Source: Phytophthora sp. 'mugwort' (Eukaryota; Oomycota; Peronosporomycetes; Peronosporales; Peronosporaceae). Taken from it: 64,000 bases of DNA. The notes under the pieces are model-generated. The model searched no databases. It worked only from the letters and a program-made list of their open reading frames with translations, and had not been told where the DNA came from. Positions 48,935 to 58,934 of the stretch are shown piece by piece. Position numbers and translations under genes: made by a program. Positions within the stretch are counted from its first letter, which is position 1, and each line of letters begins with the position of its first letter. The stretch is from NCBI GenBank assembly GCA_033558025.1, contig JAUCEF010000010.1:273001-337000 (forward strand). Reading direction: 5' to 3'.

Positions 48935-49711
48935 TTAGCTACCTTGAATTGTTGTTTTAGCTGACACCATGTGCTATAAATAAACCGTTACAATTGACTG
49001 AAATTGAAATTCGCTTACCGACATTTAGCTGTCATAAGGGCATACCCAAACGCATCGATGAGTAGTTCTGAATGACACCTACGAAGTGTCGTAGGTACTT
49101 ATCGCCCGCAAATATCTGCAGAGGAATATGCTATGCGCGCTTACAGTTTCGGCATGCGCCCTCCCCTTCTGGTCGGGGTTGAAATTGATGAAAAGTGAAG
49201 GTTGTCCAGAACCATTCACTCATAAATCCAATTACGGAGCTGTACTACTGTAAGCTGTGCCATACGAGTTGTCTTTTTCACAAACCGATATCTAACTGGA
49301 TGAGTGCCGGATGCCCTTGTGACAAAAAAAAATATATGACTCTTAGACCGTGGTCGCGTCATTTCTTCCAGGAGATCTCCAGCAGATATTTCGCTCGTCT
49401 CCAGGTGCTGTGGTCGCGTCATCTCCATCTTCAATATACTCTTAATATTGCTAAAATAGCCAGGTTCAGGTCGGTTATCTATGAAACTAGCCATTCCACA
49501 ATTCCCCGCATGGCGAACACCTCAGATAACTCGTTTGGTTTTAATGTGTTGTGATACTTGATGAATAAAGGATGCTGAATACCATAATATAATTTTGATG
49601 AATATGCTATGAAATCAAACGATTGATGAGAAATTGACTCGTTTAATTTACGAAAAGAAAATTATTGTACAGCCTTACTTAGTACCTCGAAGTATTACTT
49701 CTGTGATTCGT
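48935..49711. other. Intergenic with dispersed repeat fragments
   Basis: No gene. It holds GTGGTCGCGTCAT at about 49,351 and 49,411. It also holds GACATTTAGCTGTCATAAGG near 49,019; close copies of both lie near 56,115-56,150. The frame at 49,195-49,554 runs through these repeats and is not a credible gene. Confidence 0.5.
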
Positions 49712-50058
49712 GAGCAACAACGTGGAGGCCAAGCTATAACGTGGTAGACCATGCAGTTTACCATCTCGTGTTTGTTGCCAGTGTGCCGTATTTTGTCGGA
49801 GCTGGATCAACAGTCAATTATTGCATAAAACGACAGCGTTCGACAATAAATCCTGCGGTCTGCACGATCCTTGCTTCCTCATAAACGACAAGCTGCCTGT
49901 TGTGGCCGCGGTTGTCTTGACACATTAACGTATTCCCCGCCTCTGGTCATAGAATAAATATATACCATAGCAACAACGCTTGTAACGCGGATGTAGCGTT
50001 TGTCCAGCAAGCACGAATCTTTGCAGGATCTCGGGAGAATTTTCGCCACTCACTAAAT
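49712..50058 (+). pseudogene. Decayed fifth copy of the membrane-protein family
   Basis: Plus-strand fragments match the segment of the family around the fourth C-terminal span. EQQ then TW-stop-TMQ at about 49,712-49,757 corresponds to GEQQLDRYFRLTWETMQ of the intact copies. After a frame change, SWINSQLLHKTT ... KSCGLHDPCFLIN (about 49,802-49,893) corresponds to SWIVDYNGHLLRKTT ... KYCGLRDSCFLMN of copy 1. Weaker similarity (KHESLQDLGRI) extends to about 50,050. In-frame stops, one frameshift and loss of both ends show it is dead. The CFLIN spelling is closest to copy 1 (CFLMN), not to the adjacent copies 3 or 4. Confidence 0.75.
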
Positions 50059-50095
50059 TTACTCCTCCTTGGCAAACGCAACGCAATTTACATCA

Positions 50096-52573
50096 TCAAG
50101 CAACAGGCGTGGCCTCTGCCAGCCAGTAGTTCTCCTCGCTCGCACGATACCACGTACAGGACTGCGCGTAGGAGACGGTTCCTTGTTCGGGATTCACGTA
50201 CCAGCGGATGAGAAGCACGTTGAACGTCCGTAACAATTTTCTCGGTAGAAACCGAGCCAGTAGCAGCAGCACAACAGAGGAAGCCTGGTAGATGTGCTCT
50301 CCGTAGAACAAGTAGCCCGTCAGTAATAGCGCTTCAACACTGGTGCAGTCTCGACCTCGGTAACTGACGTAGGCGAAATCTTCGCAATCTACGAAAAGTC
50401 TGGAAAATGGCGAGCCAAGACAATGCTCTTCGAACGTAGTCAAGACTTTGAATTGACCAGAAGGAACCACACCAATTGAAGATACTGCAATGGATCTCCG
50501 TCTCGCATCATGGCGCCGTGTAGTCACTGCCCCTGGTCGGATAATCGATGTGTGGCGGCGTGGCAAGATAAGCGCTAACAGTGAAGAAGCTCGACTGAGC
50601 GTCACTTCATCGCGAGTCCGTCTTCTGAGACTGATTCTTGCAAAGTAGGCGGGAATTTGTTGCGGTTGACAACAGCCTTTTTGAACCAAAAAGGACGTCG
50701 TAGCTGCCACGAGCCCAAGCGCTGTCGATAAGAGAGCGATGGTGACAGCCAAGTTGGCTTTCATGAGGATGCACGAGTCGTTGAGACCGCAATACTTGGC
50801 ACCTCGCGCCGTCGTTTTGCGTAGCAGTTCTCCATTCCAATCCACGATAAAAGACAGAGACGTCACGCGGATGGACGCCAAGAGCAGAGCGGTACATGTC
50901 GTGATCACAACTTGCATCGTCTCCCACGTTAATCGGAAATAGCGATCGAGTTGTTGCTCTCCGGCTCGAGACTTGGCGAGGTTAATGAATGAGTATGAAA
51001 AGGCGAAGAAGCTGAAGGTCAAATTAGCGAGCGACTCGAGTGTCAAGGTCCCTGTTGCGAGCCCGAGATAATACAAATCCGAGTTCCGCGCGAGGTGGTA
51101 CGTGATCTGCGCGAGATAAAGCACTTGCATTCGCCCGTTCTGACAGCGATACGCCCATGTCTGCGTGAGCAGCACGGATCTCTTGTGGGACATGACCTGG
51201 TACATGCTGATGATCCCCATGAGCAGCATCTGGAGCACTACCATCCCTGGTAACACACTTAGCTCAACGGTATCAGCGTATCGATTCCGGAAAACATTAA
51301 TGTACTCGTCAATCCGCCCTTCGACGTCGGGATCGATCTCACTCACCCATTCCCAGAGTGAATTGTAGTAGTTGTGCACACAGATACTGCTGGTCGTACA
51401 CACTGGGATATCGTCGGGTGACTGGATCATGAGTCCGTAGGATTCCCAGCGCTTAATAACAGTACACGTTGCTTCAATGTACACTCCCGTCGTGTTGATT
51501 TCTCGAACTCGACAGCCTGCATAATAAGCGTGAAACAATGCTTGAATGACACTCGTAGCTTCATGGACAGTGTTGTGAGCTGGTACCATTCGGGATACTG
51601 AGGGCAAACTGCTTTTGAATTCATATGGGAAATGTTTGAGTAACTCGGGGACAACAGCCACGAGATCTTCGCCACCAGTAGCTAAGGCCAATTTGGTACC
51701 GATAATGTTGTCGTTTTGTACAGATGGTCGACACTCGGTGTACTCTGGAAAGACATTGAAATCAGCGGCTGGGATTGAAGAGTATTCCAGACTGTTCTTG
51801 ACCGTCTGGAATTGATACAGGTGGATCAGTGCCATAATGGCCCATTTCGTCTCACACGATGCTTCCTTTTGCCCCTTTTCGAGCTCTGCGATCATCTGTG
51901 GCGCTACGGAAAGTTGTAAAATGTTAATCACTTTGAGGATTTCGTGGGCTGCAGCTGTGATGACGATGTTTGGTGAGCCCCATTCATTGATCCCGCCCGT
52001 GCAGATGGCGCCACTCGAGTCAAGAGCATCTCCAAACGCTAGAATCTCGTCACTCAAGACGCTATAGTCCCACTCGATCGCACTGAACAAGCTCTCAAAC
52101 ATGGGTTTACTCATGAGCGCTTCGTGGTTGAAGGCATTCGCTTGGAGCAGCGACCTTCTACACGGCACATGGCATGGTCCACAGCCTCCTGTCATCACGA
52201 GATCCATCTCATTAAACGCAAAATAGCTGTCTTTTGCCTCGATCAAGAACGTCCCGGTCGTGAGGTAATCAGTGCACGCAAAGACGAGCATGACCATGAT
52301 CGGAGCTACTACAATTCGTCCCGTGATAGCGAGGAAGGCTCCAATCACGGCAGGTCTCAATTTGGTTTGCCATCTTAACTGCTCGTTCAAGGCCTTTTGC
52401 TGCTCAAAGTACAGTGTCGACCAGCTCGTACGCTTGACTTCGGGTGGCTGATGCGGTCGCACTTTCCACGGATGACTTGGCATTGATCGCAACCAGGCGA
52501 TGACAAGGACAAGGGGATTCAAAGGCTGCACGTTGATGTCGCCCGGCTCCGTGACTTGGCAGAGCGAGCTCAT
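50096..52573 (-). CDS. Multi-pass membrane protein, family copy 4
   Basis: Encodes 825 residues. The open frame extends to 52612 but begins there with TTG; the first ATG is at 52573. The N-terminal 50 or so residues before SWSTLYFEQQK are longer than in copy 1. Features: first span (ITGRIVVAPIMVMLVFACTDY), extracytoplasmic cysteine domain (GGCGPCHVPCRR, GAICTGGINEWGSP, AGCRVREIN, CVHNYYNSLWEW), C-terminal spans, then a longer basic loop (HTSIIRPGAVTTRRHDARRR) before TTFEEHCLGSPFSRLFVDCED, ending in EATPVA. It groups with copy 2. It lies 210 bases downstream of the ankyrin gene on the same strand. Function unknown. Confidence 0.85.
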   Translation of the reverse strand: MSSLCQVTEPGDINVQPLNPLVLVIAWLRSMPSHPWKVRPHQPPEVKRTSWSTLYFEQQKALNEQLRWQTKLRPAVIGAFLAITGRIVVAPIMVMLVFACTDYLTTGTFLIEAKDSYFAFNEMDLVMTGGCGPCHVPCRRSLLQANAFNHEALMSKPMFESLFSAIEWDYSVLSDEILAFGDALDSSGAICTGGINEWGSPNIVITAAAHEILKVINILQLSVAPQMIAELEKGQKEASCETKWAIMALIHLYQFQTVKNSLEYSSIPAADFNVFPEYTECRPSVQNDNIIGTKLALATGGEDLVAVVPELLKHFPYEFKSSLPSVSRMVPAHNTVHEATSVIQALFHAYYAGCRVREINTTGVYIEATCTVIKRWESYGLMIQSPDDIPVCTTSSICVHNYYNSLWEWVSEIDPDVEGRIDEYINVFRNRYADTVELSVLPGMVVLQMLLMGIISMYQVMSHKRSVLLTQTWAYRCQNGRMQVLYLAQITYHLARNSDLYYLGLATGTLTLESLANLTFSFFAFSYSFINLAKSRAGEQQLDRYFRLTWETMQVVITTCTALLLASIRVTSLSFIVDWNGELLRKTTARGAKYCGLNDSCILMKANLAVTIALLSTALGLVAATTSFLVQKGCCQPQQIPAYFARISLRRRTRDEVTLSRASSLLALILPRRHTSIIRPGAVTTRRHDARRRSIAVSSIGVVPSGQFKVLTTFEEHCLGSPFSRLFVDCEDFAYVSYRGRDCTSVEALLLTGYLFYGEHIYQASSVVLLLLARFLPRKLLRTFNVLLIRWYVNPEQGTVSYAQSCTWYRASEENYWLAEATPVA

Positions 52574-52783
52574 CCAGTGCCTATGACGCCATACACGGCG
52601 CTCTCCAAACAAAGACTACACGGGGAAAACGCTTCTGCTAATTTGAGGGCCAAACGAAATCATTGTCGAGTGTCCTTGGCGACTTGTTTAAGCCTTTAAA
52701 TCAACAGATATAACCGCTAAAAGCGGAAGGTATGCTAACAAATGACTGAGATACATATGTAGAGGCTACAGCAGCCTTTTTAG

Positions 52784-54898
52784 CTAACCGAGCGAGAGTG
52801 AATCGACGAGCAGCTTGTTTATCACAATATTGGCGTCGAACTTGAACATCCACGGCTCCAAGATGGCCAGAGCCTGTCGCGACGAGTCAGTAAGAGGCGT
52901 CGAAAAGAGTGTGAGCAGCACTAGAATGAGCACTTCGTGAGTGAAATGTGACCATACAAGTGCGACGAGAACGGGTCGGAGCTGTCCGCAAAAAAGACAG
53001 TGACAAAGTATCAATAACAAGGCCTTCAGACTAACGAGTAGGGAAGACTCCTCTCCCCACCTCATTTGGTCGAAGGCTCACACAGTTGACGAGGTCTACG
53101 AGCACGTTCGTCATGTATCTGGGCGCGATGCAGTGCAGACATTCCGCCAGAAATGGAGCAATCTGCAACAGATTTGGATCAGTACCATTCACAATCGAGC
53201 AAAACTAACCTCAATGAACGTTCTCATACCGCGTCGCGATTATGGCGACAGGGGAAGTCAAAGTGCGCGCCGTGGCGGACTAGAACTTCCATACTCTGCA
53301 GCCCCCACGGCTTCAAAGTGGGAAATAATGGCAGCTTGTAGTCCTGAGTGGAAATGAGTCAAAAATAACGTCCTCAAATCTAGCAAAAAGGGATTTCGTA
53401 CCTCGTATTGAAAGTCGATTTGAGGCTCCAGCTGCCCACAAACCTCCATCTCGGTGCAGTGATGACGCAAACTGGCGACGGCAGAGCGCGAGGCACTGGG
53501 CTTTCCACTGCTGGGGTCGGTTTTCTTCAGCACCATATCCAGGATATCCGGTCGACTGTACGCCATTGCGACTTGAATGGCATTTTCCCCCGCTTTGTTC
53601 GCCCAGCCTATTGGGGCGTGCTGATTGAGTAGGAATTCGACCGAGGAAATGGAGCCGTACTCTATAGCAGTTTGGAGCAGACTCCCACCGAGCTATAGGG
53701 TCAGAGAGGGAATCAAAATCTCAACATATGAATCCACATTAAGCAGTAGAAAGAAATGTAGTTTACCGCGAATCGCTTAGCTTGGGGCAGTGGGCTGAGG
53801 ACACGGCCGTGCAGCGTCTCCAGTACGTCTGTACAGTCGTATCGGATAGCCACCGTCAGTGCCATCTCCTGTACAACAAAAGACATACTGTGAGGGGCCC
53901 GATCAGCACCATAGTCCCCAATAGAACCATGAAATAGTACTCCGGCCGTGGTGACCAGGTCCGGGAAGCGATCAACCAGCAGCTCGACAATATCCACGAA
54001 ACCGTTCACGCAGGCGATGTCGAGCACGGAGCGATCATGTCCGTCTCGAACAAGAGTGTTTGCATCATATACAAGGAGCTTTTTAACGTTCTTGGTGAGC
54101 TCGAGCGTGACGGCCGTGACCAACGCGGTGTCCCCCGTCTGCCAGACATCCATCAGAGAGCGCAAATATATCTACAGTTTCTCATAAAAAAACACAGGTG
54201 TCCCCGTCTACCTCGTTGCGGTGGTTCACGTCGATACCATGAGACAGCAGCAAGTCCAAGGTCGTCGTCTCAATCTCGTGGTGTTCAGCGCGATCCAGTT
54301 CGAGTATTCGCTTGAAGGCGGCCACAGCCTCGGGCGAGTGCGTATTGATGCGTGTTGAACACACGCGTTGCATCTTCTCGTGACGGACACAGAGCAAATC
54401 GGTCTGCAGCACCGTCGAACCTGCCTATAGGGCGCGAGACTCAGTCTCGGTGTCTAGGACGTCTTCAAGAGTAAAGCAAAGACGCGCTCACCTGATCGAT
54501 CTGGTCAACGTCGGCGTCTTGTTCCAGAAGGAACGCGACCAGCTCGTGGTGGTTCCTCCACGTACACACGTGTAACGCTGTACATGAATTGAGTGACTGT
54601 GATTGCGTAGATTGACGTCAGTGTCGACATCACGAACAAATCTATCGACGGAATGGAGGGCGACCTTGTGTTCCGCTCGAGCATTGAGCAGCTCCGGGTG
54701 GTCCGTGAATAGTCGCTGCAGTGTGAAGAGGTCCCCAACATTCGCAGCAGCTAGCCACGCCAGCCGAAGCTCGTAATCTCCGCCTTCGTTCATATTTTTG
54801 TAGGTCTCTTGGCAGCGACGAAGCTGAATCGAGAGTGAGTCGAGCGTCGGATTTTGGTGGGGACAAAGCGACGCAACCAACGCATGTGACGATTGCAT
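52784..54898 (-). CDS. Ankyrin-repeat protein, nine exons
   Basis: I assembled nine exons on the minus strand: 54898-54665, 54596-54492, 54424-54212, 54138-53941, 53868-53767, 53692-53402, 53343-53230, 53162-53061 and 52981-52784. They give 518 residues in one frame. All eight introns are 58-79 bases, start GT and end AG, and are phase 0. Ankyrin units are visible as CTALHVCTWRNHHELVAFLL, TTLDLLLSHGIDVNHRNE, TGDTALVTAVTLELT, SVLDIACVNGFVDIVELLV, EMALTVAIRYDC, GSLLQTAIEYGSISSVEFLL and ENAIQVAMAYSRPDIL. The last two exons lack the ankyrin pattern. No signal peptide or membrane span is seen, so a cytosolic scaffold or partner-binding role is likely. The intron at 53940-53869 is 72 bases without a stop and could be retained. 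No kinase or other catalytic domain is present. Confidence 0.8.
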
Positions 54899-56519
54899 TT
54901 CGATGTTTTACCGCGCGTTTCGATGGCGTGATGAAAGGCGGATTTTTTGTCACGGGTTTGAGGATGGAGGCAACACGGCCGGGAAGTGGCTACGTGCATG
55001 TGCATCAACTTCACTGAATAGTATTGAAGCAGATGCTGTATTGCTGTAGTAACTTTAGAAGCCGTCTATTGTTACAGTAGATAATGTAATCCTCTACAAT
55101 TCTAGGTCATGCAAATTCCTGCGGGTATGATTATGCAAGATAGGTTTAATCAACATGCATAAACATATGGGCTACAATAAAACGATCAGGTTGAAGCCGC
55201 CATCACACGTGTGAGATCGGGCTGCTGCCGACCATAAGAGTTCTATTTAATTAAAGCTGTCGACAATCCGACCGTTGGCTCACATCCGATGCGTCTGGGT
55301 TTTGCAGTCGACGTCGTTCAAGACGTTTCAAGTCATTTAATTAATCTAAGATAGCGCGTGTGCCAGGCTGTATTTGTATTTGTATTTGTTGCGGTTATGG
55401 TGACTACTCCCCAGGCGCGCTACGCAGCATCCTCGCCTACGGAGCCCAAGCTGGAGCCTAGACGCCGTGGTAGCTACACACGTGCCAGGTTGTGCTCGTT
55501 GGGTACCATATTCAACAGTCAAGTTATTCCATATCGAAAGGCTACCAAGGACAGGATCTACTGCTTCGTTCACTATGTACAGCAGCAAGGTCAACCCTCT
55601 TTGCTATAATCAGAAAGGATGCTCTACCAACGCATAGAACACATCACACCTATCAGGTGCAAACCCCACCGTTATCTTCAGGAGAAAGTATGCCATCAGT
55701 ATAATAGGAAATTCCTGACAACCCGAACGGGCTGATGGATGCTTCCATCGTGTCCCTGAATTCTCCAGTGCAGAATACACCTGTGTATTTGCCTCTTCAT
55801 GTCGCCCATATTTCTCCTTCAAAGGCATCACGCCGACATATATGGACGCGGTTGGAGCTGCCGACATAGGGTGGGGTTTCAGCTGATGAGATGTCACTGT
55901 TCAAATATGGCGCGATCGTGAATCAGATATAACGTGCAAGCCTCCAGCAAGGGCAAATCTATAGCGTTGCGGGAATCGTGCTTGAAGACGAATGCCATAA
56001 GGTGTGTGTGCGACCGCCAGATTTAAAATCCATAAATGGTCACTTATTATTTCAAAATAGTGACCAAACTGCCAGTGTTATTAATACCTGTAGCGCATCG
56101 CGAAGTTTCCTATTATTGACATTTACCTGTCATAAAGCGTGGTCGCGTCATCACCAGCTGGAAATTGCATGGAGACCGCTCTACCTGGAGAAGTGAGCTC
56201 GGCTCCTGATTGGTGGACACTGGATCTTTACGACATGACGACCAGAGATTTCAGGAGAACTTCTCGAGGTAAATTAGCTACATACGACCTAGAGAAAGGC
56301 GTCTGCAAAGTGGCACTGACAAGTCAGTAAAAGCAAATGGAAGATGCCGTAGGGAATAGACTCCGCTTTCGTCGGATTGTTCTCGTTGCAGTCAACAGGA
56401 ATGGGACCGAGATAAGCAGAAGAACCAGAGCCGGTCTACCAAGAATTTAAGGTGTTCAAGAGATTATTTTCTCGCTTTCTGCAAGAAAGGGCGTCGTTTT
56501 TGCCAATGCTGCGGTGAAG
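54899..56519. other. Intergenic, no supported gene
   Basis: About 1.6 kb of mostly AT-rich sequence upstream of the ankyrin gene. A minus-strand frame at 55,897-55,610 (ASIYVGVMPLKEKYGRHEEA) and a plus-strand stretch near 55,397-55,609 look slightly protein-like but match nothing I know. Near 56,115-56,150 lies a second copy of repeats also found near 49 kb. The plus-strand fragment DWWTLDLYDMTTRDF (about 56,204-56,250) may be the decayed start of the Harbinger-like element that follows. Confidence 0.4.
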
Positions 56520-57373
56520 TAACACTCGTACGAGAAGAAAGTTGCTTCTGCGTTATATTGCTTGGCATCAGTGAGTGGTTATTGCGAAACGGAGGCCGCA
56601 TCGGGAATGGCGAAGAGCTACGTCGTCGATACAGTGGACGAGGTCATTCGTATGTTGGGCATACCGCTGCAGATGATTTAATCTGCTTTCCTCACAACAA
56701 GCGTGGGTAGGATTCTGTTGATGCACATTTTGCTGTTGCTGTATCTATTGAGGGGTTGTCGGTGCTGTGGATGGATCACTTGTGGCGATTCAGCGTCCAG
56801 AGGACTTCGACGGTTTTTATTGTAGAAAAGGATATGCTGCCCTCAACATACAAGCTGTTGCGGTCGCCCATTGCAGATTCACGAGCGTCGAAATACGCCC
56901 GGGTTCGTGGCCAGGTAAGAAGAGTTGGAAATTCAGCTACGTTGGGCACCGCGCAACACAATATACTTCCTGTCGGCAAGCATTTCATTGGAGATGCTGG
57001 GGATGCACTATTATCGTCCATGATATTACCCTACGCTGAGCGTGAAGAAGGTTGCTCAGTAACGCAGACGCAACACCACTATAAAACATTGTATTCTAGC
57101 ACGCGCATGGCGGTGGAGCGAACGTTTGGTCTTTGGAAGGGGCGCTTCCGTAAACTACAAAAGAAGACAGTCCATGTGGTCACCGCTACCGTGGGGCTCC
57201 TCAACTCGATGATCGACTTGCGCGACAAAACGCACATCAAGAGGTACAAGGAATCGTCTGTTGAGGAGCCGGACGGTACAGGTCACATTGGGTCCGCTCT
57301 CGTGCGACAGATAGGAAAACTAGAACGCGATGGTATACCAAAATATTTGCCATTAGTTTTAAGTGAAATCTGA
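56520..57373 (+). mobile_element. Decayed PIF/Harbinger-like transposase 1
   Basis: Plus-strand pieces in order: YEKKVASALYCLASVSGY then GMAKSYVVDTVDEVIRML (about 56,530-56,660), the helix-rich N-terminal part of PIF/Harbinger transposases; VGAVDGSLVAIQRPEDFDGF (about 56,755-56,815) with the first catalytic Asp; then, after a frame change near 56,900, LPVGKHFIGDAGDALLS and MAVERTFGLWKGRFRKLQ with the last catalytic acidic residue, ending at a stop at 57373. The second catalytic Asp region is disrupted where the frame changes. A dead copy. Confidence 0.7.
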
Positions 57374-57498
57374 CTTTTTCTTACCCAGATTGCGTGCATG
57401 CCGCTGAAGAACTGTGATGTGATAGTGCGACCCCTTCCGAACTAAACGGACGAGTTGGGTCAACATCTCGGTCTGCGCGAGATCTTGCCGTGACTGTA

Positions 57499-58106
57499 TT
57501 ATCTGGCTTCTTCACCATGTTGGAGGTTAGAAGCTTCATCATAATCTTGCGTTCGAGCTGACTGGAATGCGGATGCAATGTCCAATAAACTATTGCTGAC
57601 AAGAACAATTCCGTTGGTAATAGACGTTTGGCCCTTTCGCTTCACGTCAGAACGACTTCGCCAGCTTTGGCGGGTATCACGGTTTTCGTCCTCCCCCTCT
57701 TCCGCAGATGCATCCGTCTCCTCATGTACTTCCTCCTCCTCTTCGTCGTCTTCCTCCTCCTCAGAACATTGCTCATTCACGAAACTATGCATCCAGTCTG
57801 GCTGTATTTCTCCACTAGCCTCGTTTCATCCTAGCGATTCGTGTTGCCGTTTTCGTCTTCGTACTCAGCTGGTTCGTCGCTCCTCTCAGCGCCATGAGGT
57901 ACTACCCGCTCATGTTGTGCTTGACTGGGCCGTGCTGCCTCGACGCGATGTCTATCGCTGGAATATAATACATTACTCCCGATCCCGGCGCGGTGACCCC
58001 AAACGTCACACATGACCGCATAACAGGGCGGAGGCACCAGCGGTTGCTCTTTCTTGTTACCTGTTTCTACCAGGGGAGCTCTGTAGTGCGTCCACAGGTT
58101 GTGCAT
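57499..58106 (-). mobile_element. Probable accessory ORF of Harbinger-like element 1, decayed
   Basis: Minus-strand, tail-to-tail with transposase 1. The upstream frame (58,106-57,831) reads PPPCYAVMCDVWGHRAGI and ends in an acidic stretch (EPAEYEDENGN). The next frame (57,792-57,499) has long Glu/Asp runs and then SRSDVKRKG and NSLLDIASAFQSART. Autonomous PIF/Harbinger elements normally carry a second, Myb/SANT-like gene, and acidic linkers are common there. The Myb part itself is not clear, so the assignment rests mainly on context. Confidence 0.4.
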
Positions 58107-58934
58107 GTGCGTATGCTAAACCACAAAAGAGCCAAACTCCAACGCTTGCGTGAGAATGGTTTGTGACTCAGTCCCCATAGTAACATACTTTAGACTTGCG
58201 CTGCACTCGTGTAACAGCATATCCGGCGAGACGAGGGGTCTCTGCGGCAAGAAAAAATCATGCTTCTTTCAGGTCGCGCGAGCGCCTTCCCCATCAAAAC
58301 GGCCCTTTAACCCCCCCCCCGCCCTCCGAGGACCCGTAACGCAGTCTCAGCATCGTCCCAGCGCCGCTTGCCGTCCAGGCGAATGAAATATTTTTTTGCG
58401 TCCACCACCCAAAGGTTTGCGGGACTTCCCCGTTCAGATCTGACTGGCGCTGCCTCAAAGGTGAGCGTCGCTTCCTTCTGTGAGCTCTCTGAGAGATCGA
58501 GCGTGTCTGCGACGTGGGAGAGTCGCTCGGGCATGTGAGGGGAGGACGGCCCTTGTAGCAGCTCCACCATAAACGCTGGTGAGGAGGTTGAGTGGGTCAG
58601 TGGTGGGGCCAGCCCTTGCAAGAGTCTGCTCTCAATTTGCAAAATGTACTACGTTGTAGTGGGGTCCTTTAGGTACATTTTGACGTTCTCGGTACCCTTA
58701 AAAGTCAAACAAACAACAGTTGTGGGCATCGGCGTGAGATGCCTCTGGAAAAAGGTCAAGCGTTAAAAACGCTGCTCTTTCCAATGTGTTTTCGGCGACT
58801 CTTCAATCGTATTAGACCCTTTTCAAAATCTGAACTCAACTGACTACTGCAAATGTTCCGATATATGGCTTCATTTGAAACTATCACAAAATATCTGCCG
58901 AACTATTCGATAGTATCACTAAGCCTGTGTTATT
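58107..58934. other. Intergenic with an unassigned minus-strand open stretch
   Basis: A minus-strand frame 58,642-58,307 (no ATG at its head; it contains FIRLDGKRRWDDAETALRVLG) ends in a run of about ten C on the plus strand at 58,312-58,321, where a length change would shift the frame. I do not recognise it. The rest is AT-rich with nothing seen. Confidence 0.35.

Noticed and set aside
49195..49554. Plus-strand frame of 119 codons
   Set aside because: It runs through dispersed repeats (two copies of GTGGTCGCGTCAT) and shows no protein features.
52574..52612. Longer N-terminus for membrane copy 4
   Set aside because: It begins with TTG; the first ATG is 52573.
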